Counted from the first letter of the stretch, positions 10,523 to 22,771 are shown. The stretch: DNA of 64,000 nucleotides from Cercis canadensis (GCA_003255065.1 QAOA01001229.1:566811-630810); one strand, 5' to 3'. Notes: generated by a model not told the origin, from the letters alone. Translations and numbers: made by a program.

Positions 10523-10697
10523 CTGGAGCAAATCTTCCAATGCTATTCCCATACTCCGGTATTTCCTAGCCAGGTATAGAACTAAGGAACAAGTTCTCCG
10601 TATAAGCTCATCCCTACAATACCGACCGTAACGCAATTGCTGCCTTAGCACCTTCTCATCAACTCCAGATACTTCTGCCCAGGCACTCAAGCTTCTT
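10523..10697 (-). pseudogene. Isolated exon of a plastid sigma-70-type factor gene
   Basis: On the minus strand a 175-nt exon is bounded by an acceptor (CCCCACAG at about 10698) and a donor (GCTCCAG|GTTTG at 10523/10522). It encodes [15 protein letters not shown], then [15 protein letters not shown] and [21 protein letters not shown]. This is the end of region 1.2 and region 2.1-2.2 of a sigma-70 factor (pattern CRxxLIxxNxxLVxxIAxxYxGxGxxxxDLxQxG). Nuclear SIG genes encode such factors for the chloroplast bacterial-type RNA polymerase. The sequence looks closest to the SIG5 branch from memory, which is uncertain. Regions 2.3, 3 and 4 are absent on either side. Retention of intron boundaries shows a DNA-level duplication, not retroposition. 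I treat it as a gene fragment. Confidence 0.6.
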
Positions 10698-12233
10698 CTG
10701 TGGGGATGGAGAGAAAGAATAGGCTGGAGGAGACGAGGGTAATTTGGGAAAAAAATGAAACCCAACTCTCTATGGCCATTCATTTGATAGATTAAAATAA
10801 AAAATTATTATTTTAGTGATGTGTCAACTTCTTCCATTAGTAGATAAATGGAAGATTAATGGTTCCACTAAAGTTGTAAAATTTAGACAAATATAAAGAC
10901 TAAATTATTTACTTTTAAAAATAAAGGACTAACTCGTAGAAATCAATAAAATAGATAAATAAAAATTATAAATAAGCCTATATTCTATTAAATGACTAAA
11001 TAACGTGTGACCAAGTGATATTAAATTTTTTTTGTGTGTTTAAATTCAAGTCATATGACAAAAATGCTAGAAAAAAAAATATTACATAGAATACGAATTT
11101 ACTTCTAATTATTGTAGATTCTTAACTTTTACAAAGAAATCAAAGATTATACCACACTGAAACCCCTCTTTCTTTTTTTTTCTTTTGACTTGTGCAACTA
11201 CCGTCATTCATTTTAGAGACATTGACGTGTCGTATACGTATAATTCGGTTTTACTTATGTTACTCTTGTACAAGGTTGAGAATGTTTTATTTATCGTTTC
11301 ACGTGAAACTGAATCTATCTAAGTGCTCAATTTTGACTTGAGAAGGGACAAATTGACGAATGATGTTTGGTAGCAAAAGGAAATGGGAATATGGAATTAT
11401 GGATGGGATTTTGGCCTTTTCTCATGCTCTGTATGACTCTTCTAAGTGCAAGTTGGGCTACGTCTGCATTATCTAGAAACTTACGACTAACTTTTCTTTC
11501 AAGTTCTTAAGGATTGATAATTACTGAAGAGTTTAATATAGATTCAAGCTAGTCAATGTTAAACACGTAGAATAGTTACTTGGACCACAATCCACAAAAT
11601 AAAAGGAATCTTCAAATTTCTTGGCTTTCATACTAAAGTACGACAGGATACCAACCAAAAGTCAGGAAAATGACTTCCCATGATTTCTATATTAATTTCC
11701 CTTTACTTAAAAGTCTTAACCTCGCTTTCCCCAGCTCTAGTTTTCTCCTATTTCGGTTTCCACTCTCAACTATTTGTACTGCAACTCCAATGCTAAGAAG
11801 GTATATGGTTTTTGTAAATCCTTTATATGTATTGACAATATTATTATGAATCTGTCATGCATTTTATTAGTGTGTTTAGGATGCATTTGAAGCCACTCAC
11901 ATGGAAAATAACAAAAGTATATGGTTTTTAAAGAATGCATTGACGAAGAAGTACTAAAAGGTGAAAGTTATACGTATTAAAATTAAATTTTAGTAGTTTT
12001 CATGTGTTGAATTTAGTAAGCATATATTTTTCACTCTTAAACAGCCATATTCATAATTAACTTATGCATAGACATTATTAATGCTACCCGCACAACTCTT
12101 GCATTTACAAGTGTATAAAACTATACTAGTTTAATAAGAAAAAGCATCTGAAAAACAAAACTCCATGGATCTTGTTTCTCTAATGTTATAATTTCACCTT
12201 GCAGTAACCCTAATGCAGAGCAGAATGAACCTG
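10698..12233. other. Intergenic, no gene seen
   Basis: AT-rich. A minus-strand frame around 12121-12309 reads RHIIYLSDSMIGML and LAPYDLLPHHATGS, which has a coding-like composition but matches no family I recognise and has no supporting exon structure. Confidence 0.4.
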
Positions 12234-13292
12234 TGGCATGGTGAGGTAACAAGTCATAAGGGGCCAACATTCCTATCATGCTGTCAGACAAGTATATGAT
12301 GTGCCTCACAACAGTATATTCAAATCATGATCTTGATATGGCTTTCAAGTTTCAATCAATCTTTCAACTATGATTTTTCAGGGCAGGAATATACAAACTA
12401 CACAAGAGTACACAACTATAATCCTGCTTAGTGCTTATATGGAACTACAACACTCACGTCCTACATGCAAATGAGAAAGGACTGAGCAGTTGAATTTTTA
12501 TTCTTCCTTTTTATGTCCACAAATCGTTAATATATTTATACTGAGTATTTTATTCAGCAATAAAAAAAAAAAAAAAAAAGATACTTTCATGACAATGAGC
12601 AAAAACCAGTACAGAAGATGATGCATCACAGCTTTTTCTAGATCTTCTTATAGACATCTCACCGTAGGCAGCAAAATTATGAGTATTAACTGGAAAAAGC
12701 AGAATGATTATCACTATTTTTTATTGTTCAGATCTGCTGCTAACCTGTGCAATCTTTACTTTNTGGCATGGTGAGGTAACAAGTCATAAGGGGCCAACAT
12801 TCCTATCATGCCGTCAGACAAGTATATGATGTGCCTCACAACAGTATATTCAAATCATGATCTTGATATGGCTTTCAAGTTTCAATCAATCTTTCAACTA
12901 TGATTTTTCAGGGCAGGAATATACAAACTACACAAGAGTAGACAACTATAATCCTGCTTAGTGCTTATATGGAACTACAACACTCACGTCCTACATGCAC
13001 ATGAGAAAGGACTGAGCAGTTGAATTTTTATTCTTCCTTTTTATGTCCACATATCGTTAATATATTTATACTGAGTATTTTATTCAGCAATAAAAAAAAA
13101 AAAAAAAAAGATACTTTCATGACAATGAGCAAAAACCAGTACAGAAGATGATGCATCACAGCTTTTTCTAGATCTTCTTATAGACATCTCACCGTAGGCA
13201 GCAAAATTATGAGTATTAACTGGAAAAAGCAGAATGATTATCACTATTTTTTATTGTTCAGATCTGCTGCTAACCTGTGCAATCTTTACTTT
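12234..13292 (+). repeat. Assembly duplication around a single N (529 bp twice)
   Basis: 12234-12762 and 12764-13292 are nearly identical copies, differing at only a few bases (for example TGCTGTC against TGCCGTC, and TACACAAC against TAGACAAC), joined by one N at 12763. A single N exactly between two end-to-end copies is what scaffolding leaves when two overlapping contig ends or alleles are not merged. I regard it as one locus shown twice. Confidence 0.85.
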
Positions 13293-13479
13293 TCCTTTTT
13301 CTCATTCTTCCTTTTTTCAACAGCATTTGATATCTAACTGCACTAATATGTAAATACCGGTAAAGAAGATTACATGTCCCACCTACAAGTTGGTTCTGTA
13401 GTTGAAATTGGAAAGGTTCAGTGAAGAGAATTTATTGATTTCTAGCTCAAGCAACTCCTCTACTTTCTAACCAGTAAAG

Positions 13480-13523
13480 AAAAAAAAAAAAAAAAAANAA
13501 AAAAAAAAAAAAAAAAAAAAAAA
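13480..13523. repeat. Poly-A tract with an N joint
   Basis: About 43 consecutive A are interrupted by a single N at 13498, so the tract length is not reliable. Confidence 0.8.
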
Positions 13524-14269
13524 GGTCTTTTGAAGTAGAAGGAAATCCAGTGAAGAGGACTGTGCCAAAGTTTCAAGAACTACACACGACCTAGGGTATT
13601 TCAACTGCTAATGACGACAAGTGTATACCTTATTGACATAATTTACTATCACTGAATCATATTCTCGAAACATCTAATCAATATTTTATCATATCCCTAT
13701 TGCAGCATGAAATTATTTAATTCCCTCCTGGATATTAAAGTAATGTTCTATTAGGAGCATCGAAAAGTTGAGCTGCTTAATTAGTTAATTACAAGTGGAG
13801 TGGGAGTTAGGTTAAAAGTCCCAGCCCTCCAATTTAACATCCCAGCTGTCTCTTCTTTTTAAAACAAACTCATTTTTCATGATGGTAATTAAGAAAACAG
13901 CAAACAGAAAACAGGTTAATCCTATTTGAGAAGGTAATTAAGAAAGATCTTAGGCATTCGAGAAGTTTTCACCACGTTGAAAATCATAATGGTAAAAAGT
14001 AAATTTCTAGTAATCTCTATGATCCAAGGCCTAATTAACTATTGTTGAATTAAATGACTACTAATGTTATTCTGATGAAGAAATGACAAAATGCTTTAAT
14101 CATAAATTTTGACGTACAATTCATTGCAAGTGTGAGAACATTCTGGATGCGGTGGCTTTTGGTCTAAGTTTATGATGAGAATAAGATTAGAAAGGGTCTT
14201 ACAACTACTGAAAAGTAACATTACAACCAACTTAATTTAATGATAACAAGCAAGCTGTGGTGGTCCTTT
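13524..14269. other. Intergenic, no gene seen
   Basis: AT-rich single-copy-looking sequence. Nothing coding is supported. Confidence 0.4.
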
Positions 14270-14610
14270 TAAATAGGCCCAATATCAAGAGGTCTATTAA
14301 GCCAAAACCCACTAAACCGAAGGCCCAATTCAACCCGCCAGCACATGGATCCATTTTTATCTCTGCCTATAAATAGTCCAACCTGTCATAGGTAACGGAT
14401 TTTTTGAACATTCAATCATAACTGATACTCATCAAGCTCGAACCGAACTAATTTGATCTTCGGAGCCTAAAAATAAGAATACAGCCCAATTTTTCTATTT
14501 CAATTTAGATTGGATTAACCCGACCTAAGAGGTCTCTCCGATCTCCATGACATAACTCGACCTCGAACTCATACATCGTCACAAGTGCATGCATGGTAAA
14601 GATATTTAAT
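14270..14610 (+). mobile_element. Possible decayed LTR fragment
   Basis: The order of signals resembles plant Gypsy-type LTRs: GGCCCAATATC and CAACCCGCC-like words, then a TATA box (CCTATAAATAG near 14370), then CATTCAATCATAAC...ACTCATCA and a CTTCGGAGCC block, then CGACCTCGAAC. No TG/CA termini, primer-binding site, partner LTR or pol reading frame is visible, so the call is tentative. Confidence 0.25.
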
Positions 14611-17600
14611 TTAACATATGTAAACATAACATACTAAGTGTATATCGATATTTCCACCAAACAGTTAAAGTGTTACCCAAAATTCAAATGTATGATAACA
14701 CATAATCCTAAAGTTTTGCCTGCTCAACCATTGAGTCATATCAATGTTTCCAATAGGCGATTAAAGTATTACCCTAATAAGTGCAGACAAGTATTCATTC
14801 TTTCTTTCTACTGCAGCGTTAAGTCCAAAATCTGTATTTTAATCTTTGATGTAGACAAAATGTATACAGTCATTGGTTGTCATTTTTTCCATTCACCTTT
14901 ATTTATAATGCAAAGTCTTATTTTAAATTAGTATAGAAATTAAGCTTTTGCTTCTCTCGTAGTTGATTAAGCAAAATGGCGTGCTGTTTCACACTTAAGG
15001 ACTATAGTTATGGGCTCTATAAAAACTTGAACAGTATGAAAATCCCATCTTGTTTGATTCATACAAAAAAGCTATGAAGAGAATCAACTTTCCGTGATGG
15101 GTACTAGCGTTACAGAGAGATCCATGGTGGGAGAGATCACTGCTCACCCAATGCTTCCAATTTTAAACACTGGGCCTATAAACTAATTGTTTTCCGATAT
15201 GGGCCTACAAATTGATTGGATAGCCCAGATTATAATCATTTCTAATGAATATCTTGGTTAGATAAATAAATTTAGATTATTTAATTAAAAATATTAAAAG
15301 AATAAGAATTCAATTTTATGGGAGATTCTTGTAATTAAGTTGGTTTAATTAATTAAGACCTCAAGTTCTCAACCTTATTAAAATTGACTTACGCAACTAT
15401 TGCAATAATACCAAACCAAAGCCTAAGTTCGTTTATGAATTTGTGATTAACTATTAATCATTGTTAACCACTCAACCATGGTTATGGAAAAAAGTGAATT
15501 TAGGAGAGAAGAGCACAGAAGTCAACTAAAGTGCATTGACTATTTAAGCATTCCTACGTTTTCATCTTCCTAACTTTAACCAACATTCTCATGCCAGCGT
15601 AAAATCCTCGTGCACGGGACCCACTCTCCAAATACCCTACATGAAATTGAAAGCAACGACCATAATAATTACTTTTTATTTAATAATTTTTTGTTAAAAT
15701 TTTCCCTTGGGTTTTGGATAATGAAATCCTGGAGTCAAAATCACAAGAATACAATCTCACTGGACATTGGAGGTGTTTGGATCCTATTGGGTGTTGTTAG
15801 AGAAAAGTCAAAGCATAAGAAGATGCCATTACCATTAGCATTACCATTACCATGTTATTTGAGAATCACACGCATACAGAGTAACAGTAACAGTATTGAC
15901 TCTCTGAACCAACAACCAAGTAAGAAAAAAGTTAAAAAGAGTGGAGCCCAGGGTGGTGGCTGTTGGGTCTCTTGTGTTGTGGCTAATTTGTATCAAAGAT
16001 GGTGACTTTCTCGTTTGCCTCCAAAAATGTAATCATAATTATGGGCATCAGAAATTGGGTTGACATCCCTCTCCATCAAACCCTAAAATCAATAGTTAGA
16101 GATTGAAAAGTACAAGCAGATAATGCCAATGTACATAAAGGAAATTAAAACTCTAGCTAGATATATATCATAAATCTAAAGCAAAAATGTAAATAAACTT
16201 TTGGTTCAACTACCATATGAATACTCTGCAAACTTAGATTCACAATTTTCTTTCCTGGAATTTGAGCTATACCCACAAAAATTGTTGAAATAAGTCAACT
16301 TGGGTTAATTTCTTGTTGATAGCCGAACTAGAGAGGTATCCATTGCTTGGAATGATTACTATTTCAGGATTCTAGAGTGGGAATATGTAAAAAAGTGAAT
16401 AACGAGAAAGAATAAGAATAGAACAAAAACCAAAGCGATGGATCCTTTTGAAGCTTAAAAGTGGAAAATCACTTTTAGCAGCATATATATATATGCCATT
16501 TTTAATTCCATTTCTTGGTTTGCTCATCGCCTATGTCATCCCCAAAGCCAAAAGAACCAAAGGGACAAACAAGCTATAGCTCCACTCAACTGAAAAGCAC
16601 AAGGGATGGCTGATCTTTGTGCTTCCCCTTTTTCTCTACCTTTTCATTTTTCTGCCTTTTACTATGCCCACTACTACACTTAATCTCATACATTGAGCTC
16701 AACAAACTCAAAAACCAAATCGAACAACACACTAATGGTTTTCTGTTTATTTTATTTAAATTAAGCTCAATTCTAAAGGCAAAAAATTAGTACTACCCAC
16801 CTAGCCTTGCCTCACATGTCTGGTTTAAATTTGAATAGGGATAATTTTCCTTTTGAATAACTGCAGCTACCCACTTCCAACACTACGCTTATTATGAATT
16901 TCTTTTTACCGTTATATTAATTAGGAGGCACAAGTACAGAATTGCACTAGAGCTATAGGTAGCTATAGTTTTTCTTATCTACTCCTTCATATTCACAAGC
17001 AATTTGATAATCAACTTCACTTTTGCTTGATTAATATGTTTTTTTGGAGTATAAAAATTTGAATCATATCAACGTTCTACAAACTACTCTAGCCCCTTAC
17101 TAATATACTGTACCTAGTATCTTACATTTTCTCTTGTACTAATTAATATGTAAATATGATTGTGTCATAACACATGAGTTATAACTTACCTTGTTTCTCA
17201 AATGAGTGATAATTTAATTAAACATCTTAGGTTTGATTTGCACTAATATCATTCATTAACGCATGTACCCAAAAAAAATAACCATATTGTAAACCGATTC
17301 AAGTGGAACGAAGGACAAAATTAATGGAAGTTATTTTCACTAAGAGATTGATTCGGCCCAATGCTTCCAGAAAGCAATGGATATTTTGATTAACCTTTGT
17401 TGGGGGATGAAAAGCACTTTGAGCAGCAAAACAAATCAGCAAGTACGCTAAGATGATACATATTTCACCGCAGGAAGGCCTCTGATATTACCTGAAATAT
17501 AAAATTAATTAATTAAACCAATGTGTGCGGTACTGTATGTAATTGATAGAGAATATTGTTTTCTTTTTGTAGATAAATCAGAGTGGTATACATAACCACT

Positions 17601-18960
17601 AGCAAAGGAGGTCAATTAGTGACGAGAATATGAAACTACTCCACATTAATCTTAGTTTTATTCAACCAATTAATCAAAACGACAAGAGCTTTATGAGTTT
17701 CATCAAAGTAATCATACTTGTAATTGCGTCATTTTCTTAATCATTACTATGGGATTATCTTCAACTTCACATCATTCACGTGTATGTATCGCCATTGTCA
17801 ATAAACTATAATCATAGAGGCAATAGCAATTCTCTTTTCTTCTTGTTTAGATCTTTATGGTAAATTTTAAGCTAAATCAGTAAGCTTGATCAAATTGCAC
17901 AATTCTGCATAAGATCTCTGTTTAACTACTATATCTAATTAATGAATCACTGATTCCTACAATTGTTTGAAGAATTACAAGCATTATACACTTTTTTCCT
18001 TCTTTTACCATTTTAGAACAACATCGTTTACTCAATAGAGAAATAAAAACGAATGCAAATTTGTAGTATGGAATGTTATTAAGTAGAGAATATTAACACT
18101 CCAAAAATAAATTGTAAAATCTAAAAATTTGAACCGATTAATTAAGGGTTTTAATGTTAGTTTCTTTTCTGGTGCAAAAGGACCGTTTGTTTCCAGATCT
18201 GTTTGACTCTCCAATATTATTCCAGCCATAGTTGTCTTTGCTGATTTTAGTATGAGTTTCAATTTCTTGGAAATTAAGGTGAAAAATTAATTTCCCAGAC
18301 CACGTTTAATTAATTTCTTAATTTATTGGAATTTATGTAAGGATAGTTGATCATCCTTGCAGAATTTCATCCTATACGTTATCTTAAAATTTAAATTTAA
18401 AGTAAAAACATATATATTTTTTGGAAAGGTGAAAAATTAATTTCCCAGACCATGTTTTATATCTCTATTATATAGTAGAAAATATTTACTTAAACCATCC
18501 ATGGTCACAAATTTTATTTTACATTTTTTGAGTGATATTTTATTTTATTTTATTTGGTTAAAAAGGAACACAATATGCAAGGAAAAAAAAAAAAACAGGA
18601 TACAAGGTGAATGAATTTTTATGAACTATAGTTAAAGAAAGATATATAGAAAAAGAAACCTCTAATAATTTTTTTATCATTTTTGGTCAATCACTTAAAC
18701 TAGAGTCAGATGTATGGTTGGAAGATTATTACCTTTAATTACACTAATTAAAAAATTATTAATATGATGAAGGCGTAAAATTAGGGTATAACGGTGATTA
18801 AATTTTTAACGGAATTGCTTTTCTGTAATGACACACAAGTCAAGATAGGTTTTCTTTTCTTTCTTCTGGCTTTTTTTCCATGAGATTCTAGATGGATAGT
18901 TACAGTAGTTTTGTTTTACTATACAAATACATGTCAATCTTCATTGTAACTTTTCATGGA
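14611..18960. other. Intergenic, no gene supported
   Basis: Long AT-rich region. Near 15020 there is a TATA-like CTATAAAAAC followed by a 29-codon ATG frame (ATG about 15098, beginning MGTSVTERSM) that I do not recognise. A 131-codon frame at 15610-16005 has no family resemblance and poor codon character. A 26-bp direct repeat (AGGTGAAAAATTAATTTCCC...) occurs near 18279 and 18427. Confidence 0.4.
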
Positions 18961-19186
18961 CAAAAGGGAAACACAGCTGACCTCCATTACCTCCCCTAAA
19001 AGACTTTCTCTCTCTGTCTCTCATTTTCTTTCTTACAGTCAAATCCAGCCTTCTTATTAAGAAGTAGAACAAGTGCTAGCCTTCACCTTTCTTTGTGGGT
19101 TAGGAGAGAGAAAAAGACAGTGCCATTGGTGCCTTCAAAATGATAAGTAACTCCATGTGAAAGAAAAAGAAGCAAAAAACACCATC

Positions 19187-19193
19187 TATATAT
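19187..19193 (+). promoter_or_regulatory. Candidate TATA box of the non-coding locus
   Basis: TATATAT at 19187-19193 is followed by a pyrimidine-rich CT repeat (19200-19225) typical of plant transcription starts and 5' leaders. It suggests plus-strand transcription beginning near 19220. Confidence 0.35.
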
Positions 19194-19321
19194 CCCTATA
19201 TCTCTCTCTCTCTCTCTTTCTCTGTGAGAAATAGATAGCAAACCTCAACAGTTCGAGATTTTTATCTCTTCCTTCAACGCAGAAAAAAAAAAACACACAC
19301 ACACAAGTCACAGCAATCATC

Positions 19322-19468
19322 ATGTCCTCTACCCTCTTCCTCTCATCATTAGTCCCTCACTTTCATCATCACCACCGCATCTTTTACTTCCCACCAACCG
19401 CACCAAAGCCATCATCCGCCTCAGAGATCAGCCAAACAAGAAAGAGAAACAAGAGAGAGAAGGGTTAG
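19322..19468 (+). CDS. Short ORF 1 in the putative lncRNA (48 aa)
   Basis: ATG to TAG frame of 48 codons beginning MSSTLFLSSLVPHFHHHH and ending in a basic tail (KRNKREKG). It has no recognised family. It may be only a leader ORF that keeps the downstream site non-coding. Its presence in a region with little coding character is noted without claiming that it is translated. Confidence 0.2.
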   Translation: MSSTLFLSSLVPHFHHHHRIFYFPPTAPKPSSASEISQTRKRNKREKG

Positions 19469-19471
19469 AAG

Positions 19472-19549
19472 ATGAAGATGGCTTCACTCAAGAAGAAGAA
19501 ACCCTACCTTCCATCAATTTCCTACTATTACTATACTACTCCATTCTGA
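19472..19549 (+). CDS. Short ORF 2 in the putative lncRNA (25 aa)
   Basis: 25-codon frame beginning MKMASLKKKKPYLPS and ending YYYYTTPF, starting 3 nt after the stop of the previous short ORF. It is strongly basic near the start and aromatic at the end. It lies 50 nt upstream of the miR166-pairing site. Translation is unproven; conservation in related genomes would be the test. Confidence 0.25.
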   Translation: MKMASLKKKKPYLPSISYYYYTTPF

Positions 19550-19599
19550 TTCAAGGGTCTTCTTCTTTACAGCTCCTCATGCTAGTTTCTTCTCTTCTC

Positions 19600-19624
19600 G
19601 GGGAATTGAAGCATACTGGTCCGA
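19600..19624 (+). promoter_or_regulatory. miR166 endogenous target-mimic (eTM) site
   Basis: Reading 5' to 3', the site is GGGGAAT, an extra T, GAAGC, ATA, CTGGTCCGA. CTGGTCCGA (19616-19624) pairs perfectly with miR166 nucleotides 1-9. ATA (19613-19615) is unpaired between miRNA positions 9 and 10. GAAGC (19608-19612) pairs with positions 10-14. The remaining bases pair with 15-21 apart from one extra T. All 21 miRNA bases can pair, but the bulge sits at the slicing position. That is the arrangement known from IPS1/miR399 and later described for miR166 mimics in Arabidopsis and rice. Pairing was done by eye against the conserved miR166 sequence. Confidence 0.65.
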
Positions 19625-19760
19625 ACTCTAGCTAGATCCAATTAATCTCTCAAAGCCTTTCAAGTTTCTCCTCTCTCTATATATATGGGTTCCTTTATCT
19701 TTGCATCTTTTCAGGTCTTGATTTAGGTGATTGAAGATTATATATGGCATCGATATATAG

Positions 19761-22540
19761 TGCGCGTGGTACGTTGATTGGTGTGCTTGTTGTTACTAGA
19801 TATATTTCATCATGATAAACTCTTTATCTCCCTCTTATTTCTCTTTAATTAGTTTGTTGTTGAACATTTTTATTATGGCTTGTGTTGGTTTTTATATTAA
19901 TTTGAAGGTTGCTTTAGTTGTTGCAAATTAAGATTCTGAATACACAGTTTGGAGGTAGAGATCTGGATTTCCTTATGTATGTATGATAATAAATGTTATT
20001 CTTGAGCAGAATAGCAGTTGGATTGTTCAAAACTGTGTTAGTTATTGTTATTCCGTGTACTGTAGACTTTAATGTCCTTGTTCCCAAACCATCATTCCCT
20101 CTCTGGTACATTTCTTAAGTAGGGTTTCATTTTATAATATATATATATATATATTCCTTTTTTTTTTTGGGGTGTTGACAAGTCTTTTTAATATATGGTC
20201 AGACAGATATTTCATCTATTTATTTCTTCGTGACTGAACTTGAGAACAACATGAAAATAGATCAAACTTTTAGTGTTTACCAACCTTTCTCAATTGATCA
20301 AATTTTTTTTATGTTAATTAATGTTACAGTCGCTGAAGTTCATTTCATTTTCATCATTGCCTGATTACCTTTGGAGTTTAAAATCGTTAGAAACCTAGCT
20401 ATACAGTTAATCGATTCCTTTCTGCTTTGCTTATTTTATGTTTTAATTTAGTTTGTTCAAAGATTTTTCTTCTGCGTTTAAATAGCAATTAATATTAACA
20501 ATAGATATAGTACCAAAACGAATATTAACAATAGCTATAATAAGAAGCTTGCTGTTTGAGTATCATTTGTGTAATTGTTATAGGTGGTTGAATCTAGTCT
20601 CTCCTTCTGTGTTCATGAAAGGTAATGTTAATGCATTGCAGTTTGATTTATGACCAGTTCATATACTCTTACCGTTTCCTATTCCGGGGGTATACCTTGA
20701 ATATATATCGATCTTTTATCATACTCTATACCAAGAGCGTAGCCCAATTGTAGCTTAGGTAAAATGAATGCAAATCATAGAATTTCATGTCTGGTATATA
20801 TAGTTGGCTCCCCAAAACTCAGAAGAAGCTAAAAATTATCACATTAGGGAACCAACGGGATTGTGTCTCCCCAATGCAAGCTTTGGTGCTATACGAACCA
20901 CACAATATGTCTAGACCACAAATTCATCCAAAATATCTGAACCCAAGTTATTTATATTTTATATATATATATGTCTTTTACGTGATCATTCAAATTTGGA
21001 ACAATATTCTGGATGAGTAGATCGTGACTACCTTTATTGCATGCATGTAGGAAGATATTTTCTACTCATCACGTATGTAATTTAGTCGATCGATTCATGT
21101 AGTGACTATGAAGGACTAGTGCCTGTTTTACTCTGTGGATGAACAATTTGTGTATCTATAATCAGCGGTAATTAAAAGAAATAACATGACTTTTGTTTTC
21201 AATCAAATCATACGTATATATAATATAACTAGCTAGGTACAAATACAGATTATTAGTTATATATACAAAATCAACCGAAGAAATGATTGTTCATAGGCAT
21301 GCATGCATGCCATCATTAGATAGATGTTGAAGGAAGGGAAACGTTGGTTTGGCTTTCTTGTGAGCAATGATACTGGCACTGGCTTGGGAATTACGTTAAT
21401 TTATGTATTAATCAAGACTTGTGGAGATGCTTTTGATGTGCAAATTAAGTTCCCACGCCAAAAAGGAAAATTAGGGAATTACAGTGTTTATGGTTAATGA
21501 GGAAGGGGAGAAGACAACTAATTCTACCAGCTACCCCATGCATGCTTAATGTGATAATCTCTGTCCTTGAAATTCACATGCAATTGCAATGCATCAGTGA
21601 TCGTATCCTGTTGTGCCTGTGATTTAATTTGAAGGTATATAAGTTCATATGGTCCCCTTTCTCTTCCACAGCAACATCTCGTTGTGAGCAAGATTTGACT
21701 TCAATTTAGGTATGATATGATATTATTAATATCAAGAGTGTTCATGCATGTGATGACACGGCCCACATGAAACAGAAGTAGAGAACACTGGAGGGCCATG
21801 TATGAACCAGGCTCCCTGCACTGGAATTAATGACATAAAAGCAACGGGTCCTGGGATTGCTTCTGAAAAGCCTTAAAAGAGTAAATCGAAGACAAAAAGA
21901 AAAAGGAGAATAATTAATACATATATATATAAAGAGAGAGAGATAGACGAAAAAGGCTCTTCAAAAGAGAATAACTCATGATATTTGCATGTTCTTTCAC
22001 TTTTCTTTTGGACAGAAAAACAACTCACCTATGCTATACATTGTAAGAGATTAGCAATTTGAGATGATAAATGATTTTGTTTTCAGATTTTGCATTTCAT
22101 ACAAACTTATATTGTTGTATAGTCTAGCTTTCCCAAATAAACCAACAATGCCCTACCCCTACTACAAAATACTTTACCCATTGATCATACCTTCAAAGAT
22201 TATATGTCATATATGATGACAAGTGGGCAAATGATCATTTTAGGACTAATGTCATCATCAAATCTAGAGCAATGCTAAAATTATCTAAGTATTTTGCTAC
22301 GACTTTAGCCTAAGTACAAACATGGCAAGCATACAAGTGAGAGATATAAAATACAAATGTTGGAATCTATTTTTATTGTTGTTAGCATTGCTATTTGGCC
22401 ATGAAAATTTGTCACATATTTTTGTAAGGAATTAAATATGATTGATGGATAAAACAATATCGTAAAAACCATTTATTTATTCAATGATAGTCATAGTCTC
22501 ACATCATGATAACAAAATTTGATTAACTTTTCTTGACCAA
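19761..22540. other. Intergenic or lncRNA 3' region; no coding gene seen
   Basis: AT-rich with many short TA repeats. Near 21810 an ACCAGGCTCCCTGCA word shares its middle with miR160 and its ACCAGGCT with miR166, but no matching star arm is found, so I do not call a miRNA. Part of this stretch could belong to the transcript that starts near 19220. Confidence 0.35.
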
Positions 22541-22605
22541 ATATCATCCAGAAAGCTAGGGCCACCGGGGTTGTCCTTCGATATATGAGCTCAAAAAGCA
22601 GGCTA

Positions 22606-22771
22606 GGCCCATTGAAACGTTCCTTTTGGGCTGGAGTCAGATTCTCAACGCCCAAAACATGCAGGAGTGGCCTGCAATAGTGGGATTCTCAAGGTTTATT
22701 AAGAAGAAGCATAGGCCCAAAGATTAGGCCCTTTAGTAAACCCAATAGAGTAACAGGGGCCCACTATAAAG
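22606..22771 (+). promoter_or_regulatory. Site II (GGCCCA) cluster and TATA-like box of the SAM-domain gene
   Basis: GGCCCA occurs at 22606-22611, 22714-22719 and 22758-22763, immediately followed by CTATAAAG at 22764-22771. GGCCCA/TGGGCC site II elements are common in promoters of broadly expressed plant genes and bind TCP factors. The 5' leader to the ATG at 23298 would be about 500 nt and contains a CT-rich tract (about 23020-23045). Confidence 0.4.

Larger units (their letters stand above)
19200..19760 (+). ncRNA. Putative long non-coding RNA carrying a miR166 target-mimic site
   Basis: The region has the look of a transcribed leader: a TATA-like box at 19187, a CT-rich tract, and reduced AT content through 19640. 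There is no long ORF, only two back-to-back short ones (48 codons at 19322-19468 and 25 codons at 19472-19549). At 19600-19624 it contains a bulged full-length complement of miR166. The 3' end is not determinable; a conventional poly-A site is not obvious and introns may exist (a CTTTTCAG acceptor-like site occurs near 19715). Transcription is inferred from sequence character alone. If real, the transcript would act by sequestering miR165/166, which represses HD-ZIP III transcription factors in meristem, leaf polarity and vascular development. Confidence 0.45.

Noticed and set aside
15610..16005. 131-codon ORF
   Set aside because: No family resemblance, biased repeats (LPLALPLP), poor start context, no exon support.
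19580..19640. Antisense MIR166 gene at the mimic site
   Set aside because: The minus strand would have insertions inside the mature sequence, and no complementary star arm lies nearby. The bulged plus-strand complement explains the signal better.
21790..21840. Possible miR160 or miR166 precursor (ACCAGGCTCCCTGCA)
   Set aside because: The seed region does not match miR160, the 3' half does not match miR166, and no star arm pairs within 200 nt.
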